Below are positions 32,671 to 43,000 of a stretch of 64,000 nt of DNA, one piece after another. The notes beneath the pieces were generated by a model. That model did not search any database and was not told the origin of the DNA. It was given only the letters and a program-made list of their open reading frames with translations. How positions within the stretch are numbered: the stretch's first letter is position 1; each line of letters begins with the position of its first letter. Origin of the DNA: Yarrowia lipolytica. Taxonomy: Eukaryota; Ascomycota; Dipodascomycetes; Dipodascales. The stretch lies in NCBI RefSeq assembly GCF_001761485.1, contig NC_090774.1, positions 3,100,001-3,164,000 on the forward strand, in the 5' to 3' direction. Position numbers and translations under genes: made by a program.

Positions 32671-35133
32671 TTACGTGGTCCACAGCTTTGCAGTTCCGTC
32701 AGCAGCGGCTGAAAACAACCAAGCCTCCCGGGGATGCCACTCAACCCGCAGAATACCCAGACCGCTCTTGACATCGTGGCCCTTGAGCACCTTGAGAGGC
32801 ACCAGCAGAGGGTTGGTCATCATGTCGTCGTAGACGGTGCCGTGGAAAATGTTAATATTACCGTCGTCAGAAGCGGAGCAGAACAACGGCAGACCACCCT
32901 TGTGGAATGCTGCGTGCCGCACGGCCTTTTCGTGGTATCGCAGGGTCTTGTAGGGCTTATCACTGAGGTCGAGATCGTGCCACAGAAGCCGTTTGTCGAA
33001 CGACGACAGGATCACGTTATCACCACGGGGATGAATGTCCAGAGAAGACACCCATCTAGCACCGGGCATAAGCTTCTTGGCCATGACCTGCTTGGCCAGA
33101 TCGTAAATACGCACGTATCGCTGGGTGGCAACGTACAGATGAGGTCGGAAGGGATGGAACATGGCGTCCTGCACAATACCCTTGGACTTATTGAAAGGCG
33201 ACTGTGACGAATGCTTAGAGATCTGGTGGATGGCCACGGCTCTGTGCTGCGCCGAGGGGGCCACAGTGACCAGATAGTCTCCCTTTCGGTGCCATGCGAG
33301 TCGCTTGATGGTTTTGGTGGCGGTAATGATGGCTCCAATACCAGAGGCCTGCTGCTTGGCGGTGGGGGTGATCCACTTGGCAGGAGGGCTCTTCTTCTTG
33401 ACGTGACCGGTCTCGTCGTCCGAGTCGGAGTCAGCATCGTCATCCAGACCCTTGGTATCGATATCCTGCTGCTCTCGTCCTCCCTCGGCAAAACCCCATC
33501 CCTGCTCAATCTTCTCTCGGCCGGTGTTCTCGATATCAAAGTCAAACAGCGTGGGAGGCACAATCAGGAAAATATGCTCACCAGCAGAGGCAGCCAGCAT
33601 GCCAGGGACAGCGGGGTTCCACTGCACACACTCGACTGAGTCATCCTGAGCATCAATGGACGCCACCAGACGACATCGGTACAGCTCTCGACCAGTGAGC
33701 ACTTCCCAAACTCGAAGAGTTCCGTCGTCGCCTCCAGTGGCAAGGAACTCTCCACTGGGATCCACAGAGATGGCTCGAACCTTGCCCTTGTGGCCCTTGT
33801 AGGTGGTAGCACATCTGATGGGGAAAGGCATGAGATCCTTGGGGGAGGGGAGATCGGGAATCAGAGAGTCGGGATCAATGTTGAGCTTGTTCTTTCGCAC
33901 TCGAGGAGCCAGGTAGAGATCCAAAGACCGCTCGAAACGCTCTCGAACAGACTCGGAGTAGCCGGGCACATGTCGCAGAGCAGTGTACTTCTTGGGCACG
34001 TAGTTTCGCTCTCTCTCGGAAGGAGCAAGAGCATTCCACTCGGCAATCTCCTCTTCGGTGGGCAGATACTCGGCAGGGGGGTTGTAGGACTCGTCGTGGG
34101 TGGGAGGGGGCATTTTGGGGGCTCGCAGAGTCATGACGTGGTCCTGGACGTCCGTGAGGTTGTCGGCCCACACGTCGTAGTTGGGTCGGGCGTCAGGGTC
34201 CTCCTTGGGCTTTGTCAGCAGTTTACCCTGTCTAATGGCCTGCACCATCTTCATGACTCGCTTGGCCTCGTGCTTGGAGGGAATGAATCGTCTCTTGGGC
34301 TCGGGCGCAGCAGACAGAGGCATGATCTCTGTCTTGGAAGAGAACCACTCCACCAGGTCCTCGTAGGGATTGGAGGCGTCATCGGTGGTCTCATTCTTCT
34401 GAATCCGCTTGATGAGTTCCAGTTCCTCCTTGGAAATGTTGAGACCCTTTCCGGTGCTCTTGTCTAGCAGGCCGGTCCATCCCTCGGGCAAATCAATCGT
34501 CTCCAGTAGGTTGTCCAGAGCAGAACCGGTAGCGGGTCGCATGATTCGCTTACCGTTGATGTCATATCCAATGTGAGGCATCTGGTCGTAGGCAGACAGG
34601 GGCACGTTTCCAATGGTATTGGATTCCTCCTGGTCCGAATCGTCCGAGTCGTAGACAGCATGGATTTCCTTCTTGATCATTCGAGGCTTGCCGTCGGCTC
34701 CAGGCACAATTTCAACCACGTCCTTGAGCTCATCAGTCTGGTCGGAAGATCGAGACAGAGATCGCAGACGAACTCCGTCATCCAAATGCTTTAGAATCGA
34801 GGGGTCGACCTCGTCGTCTCCAGCATCAGAAAAGTAAGCCAGCTCGTCTTCCAGCTCGCTTCCAGACAGATCCTCCTCTTCACCGATGAGTGCCTCAAGC
34901 TCGGCGTCAGAGTCACTTTCATCGTCGGCATCTTCTTCGTTTTCAGTCTTGCTGGTGTTCTTCTTGTCCTTTGTCACATTTTCTTGTGCCACTTCCTGCT
35001 CAGCTTCATCCTCGTCGTCGGAGTCGCCCTCATCAATGAGTCCCTCGACATCGAACTCGTCTTGCACGTCGACAGGCTCGTCGACTTTGCGCTTCAAATC
35101 CTTCTTAACGGAGTTGGAACGACTTCGTACCAT
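32671..35133 (-). CDS. Erb1 (BOP1), 60S ribosome assembly factor
   Basis: 820 residues starting [12 protein letters not shown]. The N-terminal ~200 residues are acidic with multiple Asp/Glu/Ser clusters. The BOP1 N-terminal domain follows, with [30 protein letters not shown] and PFEP-type charged motifs. The C-terminal half is a WD40 propeller ([30 protein letters not shown]). Erb1 forms the PeBoW complex with Nop7 and Ytm1 for 27S pre-rRNA processing in the nucleolus (family knowledge). The frame extends to 35166 only through a TTG. The length matches S. cerevisiae Erb1 (807 aa). Confidence 0.96.
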   Translation of the reverse strand: MVRSRSNSVKKDLKRKVDEPVDVQDEFDVEGLIDEGDSDDEDEAEQEVAQENVTKDKKNTSKTENEEDADDESDSDAELEALIGEEEDLSGSELEDELAYFSDAGDDEVDPSILKHLDDGVRLRSLSRSSDQTDELKDVVEIVPGADGKPRMIKKEIHAVYDSDDSDQEESNTIGNVPLSAYDQMPHIGYDINGKRIMRPATGSALDNLLETIDLPEGWTGLLDKSTGKGLNISKEELELIKRIQKNETTDDASNPYEDLVEWFSSKTEIMPLSAAPEPKRRFIPSKHEAKRVMKMVQAIRQGKLLTKPKEDPDARPNYDVWADNLTDVQDHVMTLRAPKMPPPTHDESYNPPAEYLPTEEEIAEWNALAPSERERNYVPKKYTALRHVPGYSESVRERFERSLDLYLAPRVRKNKLNIDPDSLIPDLPSPKDLMPFPIRCATTYKGHKGKVRAISVDPSGEFLATGGDDGTLRVWEVLTGRELYRCRLVASIDAQDDSVECVQWNPAVPGMLAASAGEHIFLIVPPTLFDFDIENTGREKIEQGWGFAEGGREQQDIDTKGLDDDADSDSDDETGHVKKKSPPAKWITPTAKQQASGIGAIITATKTIKRLAWHRKGDYLVTVAPSAQHRAVAIHQISKHSSQSPFNKSKGIVQDAMFHPFRPHLYVATQRYVRIYDLAKQVMAKKLMPGARWVSSLDIHPRGDNVILSSFDKRLLWHDLDLSDKPYKTLRYHEKAVRHAAFHKGGLPLFCSASDDGNINIFHGTVYDDMMTNPLLVPLKVLKGHDVKSGLGILRVEWHPREAWLFSAAADGTAKLWTT

Positions 35134-35993
35134 TTTTGTGTGCTGTGCGAAAAGTTGCAAATCCAATTTAAAAAAAATTGTCTACTATGCATGTCCAAAG
35201 TTAAAGTCAGGTTATGACGAGGAGGAGAAGTGGACATCACCTATACTTGGTTTACGCGGTGAAGTTTGTACTCCACATTAATATCTGAGCCAACACCATT
35301 CTTATGATCTGCTCAGATTTTACACATCTCACCAACAACCCCTCTTTTGAAGGGTCCCACAAACGTCACATCTCCACAATAAAATTCCATGCAACTCTGT
35401 AACCTCACTTACCTTACAAAGGAGATATATATGTCATCCATAACCAAACATTGAGAGTAGGTAGGTGGTATAAAAACAATACAAGCTTGGCTTCTTGTGA
35501 TATGATCTCCATATAAAATATCCCATTTTTTCACTCGTGCATAGGTCATATCACACGCCCCAATGCCCCACAACAAAACCACTAGACTGTGCTTAACTAC
35601 AGTAGACTTCCAACAACGTATACTTGATCTGAAAGCTATATGAGGATTACGGCGTTCTCAAATTGTTCATCCGATTATAATATTGACTGACCAATTTCCT
35701 AGGCCATCCTGTCTTACGCCTCAACTTCGATATGGATCCCACTTGCACACCACTTCTTCATCACCACCTCACCCGTACGTCAAACTCTACAAGCGAGGTT
35801 CTGTCAGCACAATAAAAACGCTTTGAGGGGCTGCACAATCTTGGTGTCGTCATGACCTCGGATGATTTTGGTGAGAAGTGACTGGGTTGTTTTCTTGGTT
35901 GAAGAAATGTAAGAGTAGCTACTTGTACTGTTTGCCCTTTGAAGACTATTGACACACAAAACTCCAGTGCAAGTTCCCATCAGGGGAAAAAAA
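35134..35993. other. Intergenic (ERB1 promoter to 5S 3' flank)
   Basis: 860 bp with no supported gene. An A-run (35169-35177) lies just upstream of ERB1. A GTAGCTACTTGTACTG motif is at about 35915. Confidence 0.55.
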
Positions 35994-36124
35994 AGATTGC
36001 AGCACCCAGGATTCTCGTATGGGTCTCCCCACTACAATACCTAACTAGGCTCTCCTGGTGCTTGGACTATGGCTGATCGGACGGGAAGGCCGTATTTTTT
36101 CCCACCAGGATAATGGCCGCAACC
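35994..36124 (-). rRNA. 5S rRNA gene, dispersed copy, ~131 nt
   Basis: Read on the minus strand it starts GGTTGCGGCC and ends GGTGCTGCAATCT followed by a run of T, the standard 5S ends. Terminal helix I (nine pairs) forms fully. Helix II pairs TCCTGGTG with CACCAGGA perfectly. CCGTCCGATCA, the AAGC...GAGCC box A region and the box C-like GTGGGGAGACCCATACGAGAA are all recognisable. The length of 131 nt exceeds the usual ~121; the extra bases fall mainly in the loop B/helix III region (GGGAAAAAATACGGCC). Yarrowia lipolytica is known to have 5S genes scattered outside the rDNA. The gene could be active or a diverged copy. Confidence 0.87.
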
Positions 36125-36181
36125 GTTATTCAATAAATTTGGTTGGACCTATATGATGGGAAAGATATATCACGTGACATA

Positions 36182-36207
36182 ATGAATCATTAGAATAAAA
36201 AAAAAAA
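36182..36207 (-). promoter_or_regulatory. T-run plus TTCTAATGATTCAT motif upstream of the 5S gene
   Basis: On the minus strand, eleven T then ATTCTAATGATTCAT end 57 bp before the 5S start. A second copy (TTCTAATGATTCA preceded by eight T) lies just further upstream at 36210-36231. Confidence 0.5.
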
Positions 36208-36545
36208 CGTGAATCATTAGAATAAAAAAAACCCTGCCTCGCAGCGCACACCGAAACGATTTATGATTTATTTAACGCCAATAACCCGGCTTACTACAAG
36301 TACATACTGTAGGTATATAGCTGTAGTGAAGAAGAAAAAAAAATTAGAATAAGCTGTAAGCCGGGTTATTGGCGTTCAATAAATCATACACTTCTGAATC
36401 ATTGCGGTGTGCGCTGAGAGGCGCACGTCAGTTGGTTTGTCGACGCTTCGTCTCGTTCTTGTCTTTGTCGTGGTCTCGTGGTATTGTTTTGTTTTGTTGT
36501 ATTCTAATGATTCATCACCGTTTTTTTTTTTTTTCTAATGATTCG
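36183..36545. repeat. Nested inverted repeat between 5S and tRNA-Ser
   Basis: The core arms are 36262-36293 and 36357-36388: 32 bp with one mismatch, separated by 63 bp and centred on AACGCCAATAACCCGGCTTA. Further out, CAGCGCACACCG (36242-36253) pairs with its complement at 36405-36416. Outermost, the doubled TTCTAATGATTC/T-run blocks (36183-36231 and 36501-36544) are also inverted copies. So the 5S gene and tRNA-Ser each have the same upstream module in head-to-head orientation. No transposase frame and no clear target-site duplication were seen. Confidence 0.8.
36521..36544 (+). promoter_or_regulatory. T-run plus CTAATGATTC motif upstream of tRNA-Ser
   Basis: Fourteen T then CTAATGATTC end 60 bp before the tRNA; a first copy, ATTCTAATGATTCAT, is at 36501-36515. 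Confidence 0.5.
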
Positions 36546-36604
36546 GCTTAGTCATCTGAGTTCTGTTGTTTGCGTCCCAAGAAAATAAATATTATGTTCG
36601 AAAT

Positions 36605-36686
36605 GGCATCCTGGCCGAGCGGTTAAGGCGAGAGATTAGAAATCTCTTGGGGTTTCCCCGCGTAGGTTCGAATCCTGCGGATGTCG
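36605..36686 (+). tRNA. tRNA-Ser(AGA)
   Basis: The acceptor strands GGCATCC and GGATGTC pair over seven positions with one G-U. The D arm is GCCGAGCGGTTAAGGC. The anticodon stem AGAGA/TCTCT is perfect, with loop TTAGAAA, giving anticodon AGA at 36638-36640. A class II variable arm (TGGGGTTTCCCCGC) and T arm GTAGG-TTCGAAT-CCTGC follow. The discriminator is G, as expected for serine. There is no intron, and five T follow within ten bases. Confidence 0.97.
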
Positions 36687-36932
36687 CCATCTTTTTGCCC
36701 TTCCGTGGAAGAGCTTATTTTTTTGAGAGCAATTGCGACACACTCGGGGTTGCTATGATTGCCACCAGGCACCGTATAAACTGTGTTCAACCACAATTGA
36801 GACATTTCAGGCTCCTGTATATATTTCAGATTACTCAGCCAGTTCGAAGGCAAACTCAATTCAACACTCATATACATGATAAACCACATACTCATATCTC
36901 ATGCACTCTACCCCAACACATTACACAACATC

Positions 36933-37470
36933 ATGCCCACACTCCACTGCCTTGCCGACCTTTGCCTCATTCCTGTGAGTTACGCCGATACTATCAATTA
37001 ATGTACCCCGAAATATGACTAACACAGATTGGAACAGGCAACGCCTCAGTTTCTGAGTACGTGACCGACGTGGTTCGAGTCATCAAGGCATCAGGTCTGC
37101 ACTACGTCCTCCACAGTGCCGGCACCACCATCGGTGAGTATACATACGCTTCACAGACAAGTCACACAGAGAGTGGATCATACACAGTCACACACCACAC
37201 GCAGTTTTGTGGGGACACAAAGGCATGTCGTGCGATACAGACGCCAATCACACCAACCTTGTCACTCGTTGACATGAGCTAACCACAGAAGGACCCTGGG
37301 ATGAGGTGTGTGCCACCATCGGAAAGGCACACGAAGCCCTGCACGAGAAGGGCGTCGTTCGAATCCAGAGCGATATCCGAATCGGAACACGAACCGACAA
37401 GGATCAATCTCCCCAGGACAAAATCGACGCTGTTATGCGACACTTGAGTAAGGACGAGGAGAAGAAATAG
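36933..37470 (+). CDS. Ecm15-like UPF0045/MTH1187 family protein, three exons
   Basis: Exons 36933-36974, 37028-37133 and 37289-37470 give 109 residues. Introns start GTGAGT and end GACTAACACAG and GCTAACCACAG. The joined protein reads [26 protein letters not shown], then [27 protein letters not shown] and [12 protein letters not shown]. This matches S. cerevisiae Ecm15 (104 aa) nearly end to end. The family (MTH1187/YkoF fold) forms tetramers and has been proposed to bind thiamine or related ligands; the cellular role is unclear. Because every exon is short, the gene is easily missed. The last intron also interrupts the conserved TTIEGPW block, which confirms the splice. Confidence 0.94.
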
Positions 37471-38520
37471 TCACGTGACTTACATCACCTACAAGCAATG
37501 CCCACCGTCCCATACGTCAATGTGCACGTCTTTCCATAGCTGAATGCATTCTTTCCACATACCAACATGGCTATACCCTAACCGCTAACAGAGCTGCAAC
37601 AGTGTTAACAGGAGCATACCCTAACCACTATCAGTACCCTAACCACTAACAGATTTTACTGTTAGCATTGTTAGCAAACGCGTTGCATTCCGTACGTTGC
37701 AGGCGTGTAGCAGTGGCTGGCTACAAGTACTTGTAGGAGGAGTGTAGAGGAGTTTTTTTTTTTGTTGACAACCGAGATATTCCGATTGGTGATCAAGTTA
37801 CCAGTAGAAATACCCGTGATTACAGACGTGATTTACCAGGGTGAAGCTGCAACATCAAACTACTAATCTATATGGATGCATCAATTCCCATCAGTCTTAC
37901 TACAAGTAGTACTTCTACGATAACAATGAAACATACGCGTCACGTTCTACACCCTGCTCTTCACGTCACGTCTTATTACGTCCCTTATGCTCATGTATGG
38001 CGCCAAACTAAGGGAGTATGTTGGACGTGTATACAACGTGCAGCAGCACACACGTAGATGATCAATTAATGCACAGAACGCGTTTGGGGCTGGATATTGA
38101 GGAGTAGAGCGGAACAACTATGCAAGTGTACCGAGGGGATGAAAATACCAGGAAGACAACGATAGGTGAGCTGTAATTGTGAAGTACAAACAGTGTTGGT
38201 GATTAAATGGAGTATTATTTGTCCCCTATTACGTTTCGGCTGGTGTGTTATGGTGTAATCACAGTACACATACTGTAGCTACAGAACGATAGTGAGATAC
38301 GGACGCATATTTACCCCAGAACACGAACCAAAACAAACAGTGAAGTCCGATTATCAGCTACCTCTGGGCCGACAAAGCACCACAGTATCGTACATTCCTC
38401 GAGCCATACAATACAATCAAATCGATCCGATAGCAGATTCATTAAATACTATACACGAGGCAGTGCCTCATAACCCGTTAACCAATAAACATAATAAAAA
38501 GATGACAATCAGGCGCGCGC
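37471..38520. other. Intergenic, convergent (ECM15 / H2B)
   Basis: 1.05 kb without a supported gene. Three close copies of TACCCTAACC(A/G)CTA(A/T)CAG lie at 37575-37652. An A/T-rich part and CTACAAGTACTTGTAG / CTACTACAAGTAGTA palindromes follow at 37722-37738 and 37898-37912. Confidence 0.55.
37575..37652. repeat. Short interspersed TACCCTAACC(A/G)CTAACAG repeats
   Basis: Three imperfect copies of an 18-base unit begin near 37575, 37618 and 37634. They resemble neither the Yarrowia telomere repeat nor a coding repeat. Confidence 0.6.
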
Positions 38521-38940
38521 TTAGTTGTCAAAGGTAGAGTACTTGGCAACAGCTCGAGTACCGTCACCAGTGGCGTGCTTGGCGAGCTCACCGGGGAGAA
38601 TGAGTCGGACAGCGGTCTGGATCTCTCGAGAAGTGATGGTGGACTTCTTGGTGTAGGTGGCCAGCTTGGAGGCCTCGGTGGCGACTCGCTCAAAGATGTC
38701 GTTGACAAAGGAGTTCATGATAGACATGGCTCGGGTGGAGATACCAGTGTCAGGGTGGGTCTGCTTCAGCACCTTGTAGATGTAAGAAGAGTAAGTCTCC
38801 TTTCGGGCCTTAGTTCGCTTCTTCTTCTCGCCGGTGGCGGTGGTGGTCTTCTTGCCAGCCTCCTTCTTCTCAGCAGGGGCCTTTCCGGCAGGGGCCTTTC
38901 CGGCAAGGGAGGGCTTCTTCTCAGCAACTTTAGGGGCCAT
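38521..38940 (-). CDS. Histone H2B
   Basis: 139 residues. The N-terminal tail is Lys/Ala-rich with a short tandem GKAPA repeat. The histone fold is unmistakable: [45 protein letters not shown] and [19 protein letters not shown]. The C-terminus [10 protein letters not shown] keeps the conserved ubiquitinated Lys but ends in a few extra residues compared with the usual KYSS. The gene is divergent from H2A across a ~716 bp shared region, the standard arrangement in ascomycetes, which allows co-regulation in S phase. Confidence 0.98.
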   Translation of the reverse strand: MAPKVAEKKPSLAGKAPAGKAPAEKKEAGKKTTTATGEKKKRTKARKETYSSYIYKVLKQTHPDTGISTRAMSIMNSFVNDIFERVATEASKLATYTKKSTITSREIQTAVRLILPGELAKHATGDGTRAVAKYSTFDN

Positions 38941-39656
38941 TGTGTTCTGTGTGTGTTGGTTGAAAGTGTGTAACTTTTATCTCGATTTGAGGCGGATGAT
39001 AAAGGTGTGTATCGAAAGAAGGTGATGTGATGGGGAGGGGGGGTTATTTATAATAACTTTTGTCCTGTGAATGGATTTGTGCACGATGTGGGTTAGACTC
39101 GACGTGCGTGGCCATGGTGTATGCACAATTGGGAGTTTTGGGCGTGCTAGCCAGGTGACTTTGGATAGAACCTTAATCGCTAACAGCCGTTCTCTGATAT
39201 GCAGAGGAGTGTAAATTTTACAGCACGACGCACAAACTCCCAACGCGAGCACAATAGGCTCCATTTCTCCCAAATTACAGCGCCACGCATACTATGGCAT
39301 TTAGAGCTGCATCAAAAGTATTCCCACCACTGTCCCAAATAGGAAATGACGAGACAAAGAAACCTGATAGCAGTTGATAGCAACACCACGCATCAACACG
39401 TAACACACAGACTCCTGGCGGTAACCCCCTCCCAACATTACATTCCACGTGCACCAAACAGGAAATAACATTGAACCCCCAAGCTACCGTGCGCCACCCT
39501 TCCTCACGCCCCCCAAACTTATATATACCTGCTCGTGTCCCCCTCTTTCTACCCTTTTCATTCCACAACCAATTCAAGTGCACAATCTGCGAAATAAAAT
39601 CACTTTTATTTCCACTCCTCACTAACACTTTTATCTAACAACAACAACAACACACA
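38941..39656. promoter_or_regulatory. Shared divergent promoter of H2B and H2A
   Basis: 716 bp. A TATATATA box lies at 39520-39527, about 130 bp before the H2A ATG. On the H2B side an AT-rich TTATTTATAATAAC sits at 39046-39059, about 105 bp before the H2B start. No conserved histone upstream element could be named with certainty. Confidence 0.65.
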
Positions 39657-40064
39657 ATGTCTTCCGGTGGAAAGTCCGGTGGCAAGGCCGCCTCCTCTTC
39701 TAAGACCTCCAAGTCTCGATCCGCTAAGGCCGATCTTACCTTCCCCGTTGGTCGAGTCCACCGACTCCTGCGAAAGGGAAACTACGCCCAGCGAATTGGT
39801 GCTGGTGCCCCCATCTACCTCGCTGCCGTCCTTGAGTACCTCGCCGTCGAGATTCTCGAGCTGTCCGGTAACGCTGCCCGAGACAACAAGAAGAGTCGTA
39901 TCGTTCCCCGACATCTGCAGCTCGCCATCCGAAACGATGAGGAGCTGAACAAGCTGCTTGGCCACGTCACCATTGCTCAGGGTGGTGTTCTCCCCAACAT
40001 CCACCAGAACCTTCTGCCCCGAAAGTCCGCCAAGGGCGCCAAGGGTGCTTCTCAGGAGCTCTAA
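39657..40064 (+). CDS. Histone H2A with SQEL tail
   Basis: 135 residues. The core is clear: [44 protein letters not shown], split by known loops, then [21 protein letters not shown]. The C-terminus is SQEL, the phosphorylation motif used for the DNA-damage mark (gamma-H2A). As in other yeasts, the main H2A therefore also serves as H2A.X. The start ATG at 39657 follows an A/C-rich leader. Strong codon bias toward C- and G-ending codons fits very high expression. Confidence 0.98.
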
Positions 40065-43000
40065 GTCTCTTGAAGGCTTTATATTTTATCTATTGGGTTT
40101 TGGGTTGTTTTAATGTCCATTAAAACTGTTTACAGTGTACTATAATGAATGACATGTATTGTATTTTATCTTGATTTGTAGAGATGAGGATCAATTGGCT
40201 GGATACAGATTTATCTTGTACCCTACATACCTCGTTGCAATTCTATTGAATTTATTTGATTTTTGCCCAATTAGTCAATCTCGCTTATACCTTCTCAGAC
40301 CATCGTCACTTTCCAGGAGTTGGGAGGCTTCATACATGCCCCATGCATCTCGTTAATCAGAGTTTTAGAGAGTTACAAATATTAAGGTTTTAACTGGGGT
40401 TGGGAGTTTGCTCGAAATACTTTTCTCTAGAGCGTGTCAAAATCGACCTCAAAAAGAGAACGCTTTTCACCATTCGGAGAAGATGTCACCCATTGAAAAT
40501 AGTGGAATGTTTTCGGACTCAAATAAGGTTGTAGCATGAGGCATTTTGCCACCCAACAAAACAAACATCCGGAAATAGACAAAACAGCCGAACGTATTGC
40601 GCGATTTAGCACTAGCACGTTATTTTCTCGACGATCGATATTACCTGGCTGCTATGTTGTTTAGTAGTGCTCAATTATGTTTGAGGTTCAAGCATGTTTT
40701 CCGGTGATGATTATTTCCACAGATATAGAGGGTCAGTATTTTCGGGCGCCACGTGATATCAATGTCAGGTGATTGGGACATTTCGCGCCAACCATATTTC
40801 CCGAAAAGGAAGGGATTAGTAAACAAATGATAATTTCCTCCTGAAGTGTAATATCCGCCGACTTACGTAACTTGGAGTGACATTACATTATACACAATGA
40901 GAACTTTCGAATTACTGCACATGTCGTCACAACGAATCATCTAACATTCATTCCATTGTGAGACGATGTGGGTTCGAAACCGTTCAGAGGGCGGGCAGCC
41001 GGTTCCTTACTGGGTCAATTTCGTTAGCTGATCTGGCCATATACTGCAGCGCACTTGTATGTACCTGTAGTTATTTTTCATGACGGCTTTCGAGGTTCGT
41101 ACAAGTACTCGTACCGGTACTTTTTGGTCTTACTCACGTTTTCCATTGGTCTCATCTTGACAAATCTTAACTCGTTTAAAGCACAAGAATGTGCAATTAT
41201 TCTGTTTCGCTAAACGTGCAAATTGTCCATTTTATTAAATATTGTGAGGATGTGGAGATACTAATTTTAACTTCTGAGTGGACGAATAAGGTATCAATTA
41301 GTTTAAATCGTACCTGTAGCTGACGTAATCGCTGAAGAGTGGTTTCGTGGCTGCTGCCTACTTGTAGTATGCTCTATCAAATACCCATAGAGGGGATGGA
41401 AGACTTAATGCTGAGTGCTCCAAGTAGGAGCTGTGAGTCTCGTTGTCGGAACATGTCTCTTTCAAGCGTCATCAATAATAAAGACTTAACTTCCCTAGTT
41501 TAGTATGTACGAACTTGTACACTCGTATGTACTATTATAGTCCATTAACATATAGGACCGTCCACTACCAGGTATGCCCTTTTCGTGTCAAATTGTATGT
41601 TTTTAAAAAGGGCTGCCATGGAATGGGATATTCGAGTGTACTGTGGAAGTTTTCACTCCCACTGCCAAAGTATGTTTTTAGTGTCGTTTCCGATGCCACC
41701 TTTTTCACTCTCTTGCATTGTTAACTTGGAAATATGCACAACCCCAACCTTAAGTTTGTGTGAGGATGGGTGGTGATGGTCTTAGACAACCGAAGAGTTT
41801 TCGAGCGACGACGAAACTTAGAGCTGAAATTCTCGACTGTACTGGTACAACGCATTCAATTCTGTTTATCTTAAAGTGGGGGATCCACTTATTCCTGTGG
41901 CTCCATTCATGTTGCCTACAGTCATGTCACTTTATGCACCCTCCCACTCAAGAATTGGGTTCTGCAAGCCACATGCACGACCATTGTTGGTGAGACAAAA
42001 TATCAGGAGTGGCAGAGAAGGAGGATACCAAATGCGATTTTAGAAAATAGTTGAAAAGGGAAGAAGGTCTGCTATCATTGAAATGGGTATATTATCTACT
42101 GGGAATCTCCCAATCTCTTCATGGGAGTAAGATTCCCTCTCGCAGTCTCAGAAGAACAGTGTCTATCAGTATTCACAGGGTATGTGGTTATTATTGAATA
42201 TCGGGTGTGATTATTTCTGTTATTGTACACGCACCACAGAACTTTTAGTCTGCTGAGTGTCAAGAGTAACGTCCATGAAGTATATAACTGATGCTGAGCC
42301 ATCTTGCCCTACCGTTTTGATCAAATGGGTGTATACTACTTGTAGTGCATGCCCTCTTGGTTTTACCTCGGTTGTCTACTGGGGGGTTATTCCATCAAAT
42401 AAAGCCACAATAAGTCAAAGAGTCAAAGTATACGATTCTACATAGCGCAAAGTGAATCCCAATTGACACCATGACAAGTATGAGGGAGTCTGGTATTGTG
42501 AAAATCAGTGCCATGTCCCATGTACTCGTGAAGTAGACTGTGTCTTTCACATTCTTCCTGGTATGGGATCTAACTACAAGTAACCTTCATTAGTCCAACA
42601 TCACCATCTGGCAATATGGATGCTACAGTATGTAGTCGCCTCTTTAACTGGGAGTCCCAGGAGAGCCTCCATCACCCGCCGATGAAACCACCTGCGATAG
42701 CTTGCAAACACGTTAAGAGCATCATATACGTGCTGATGATAGTTCCACATTGTAAACTCGGATAAATTCGGGTAGTCTGTGCGTTGGCTTGTCTCGGCTG
42801 GTGCCTTGTGCTAGCTACTTGTGGTGAGACAGCGGGGTAAGAGCTTGCAGCTGCCGAGATAGAACCTACTGTGAAAAAAATGCTGCCAGTGGACCATGAA
42901 AAAAACGGCGCTAGCTACTTGTACTTTCGGCTTGCAGAGCCGCCGGGAGGGATAGGTGGCGTCAATCTACCGCCGCATACCTCTTCAACTCTGACAAAAG

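Noticed and set aside
36183-36545. Complete DNA transposon or MITE
   Set aside because: No transposase and no convincing target-site duplication were found. It is therefore kept as an inverted repeat/module of unknown origin.
37575-37652. Possible interstitial telomere sequence (CCCTAACC units)
   Set aside because: The Yarrowia telomere repeat is different, as I recall (TTAGTCAGGG type), and the units here are 18 bases, imperfect and separated.
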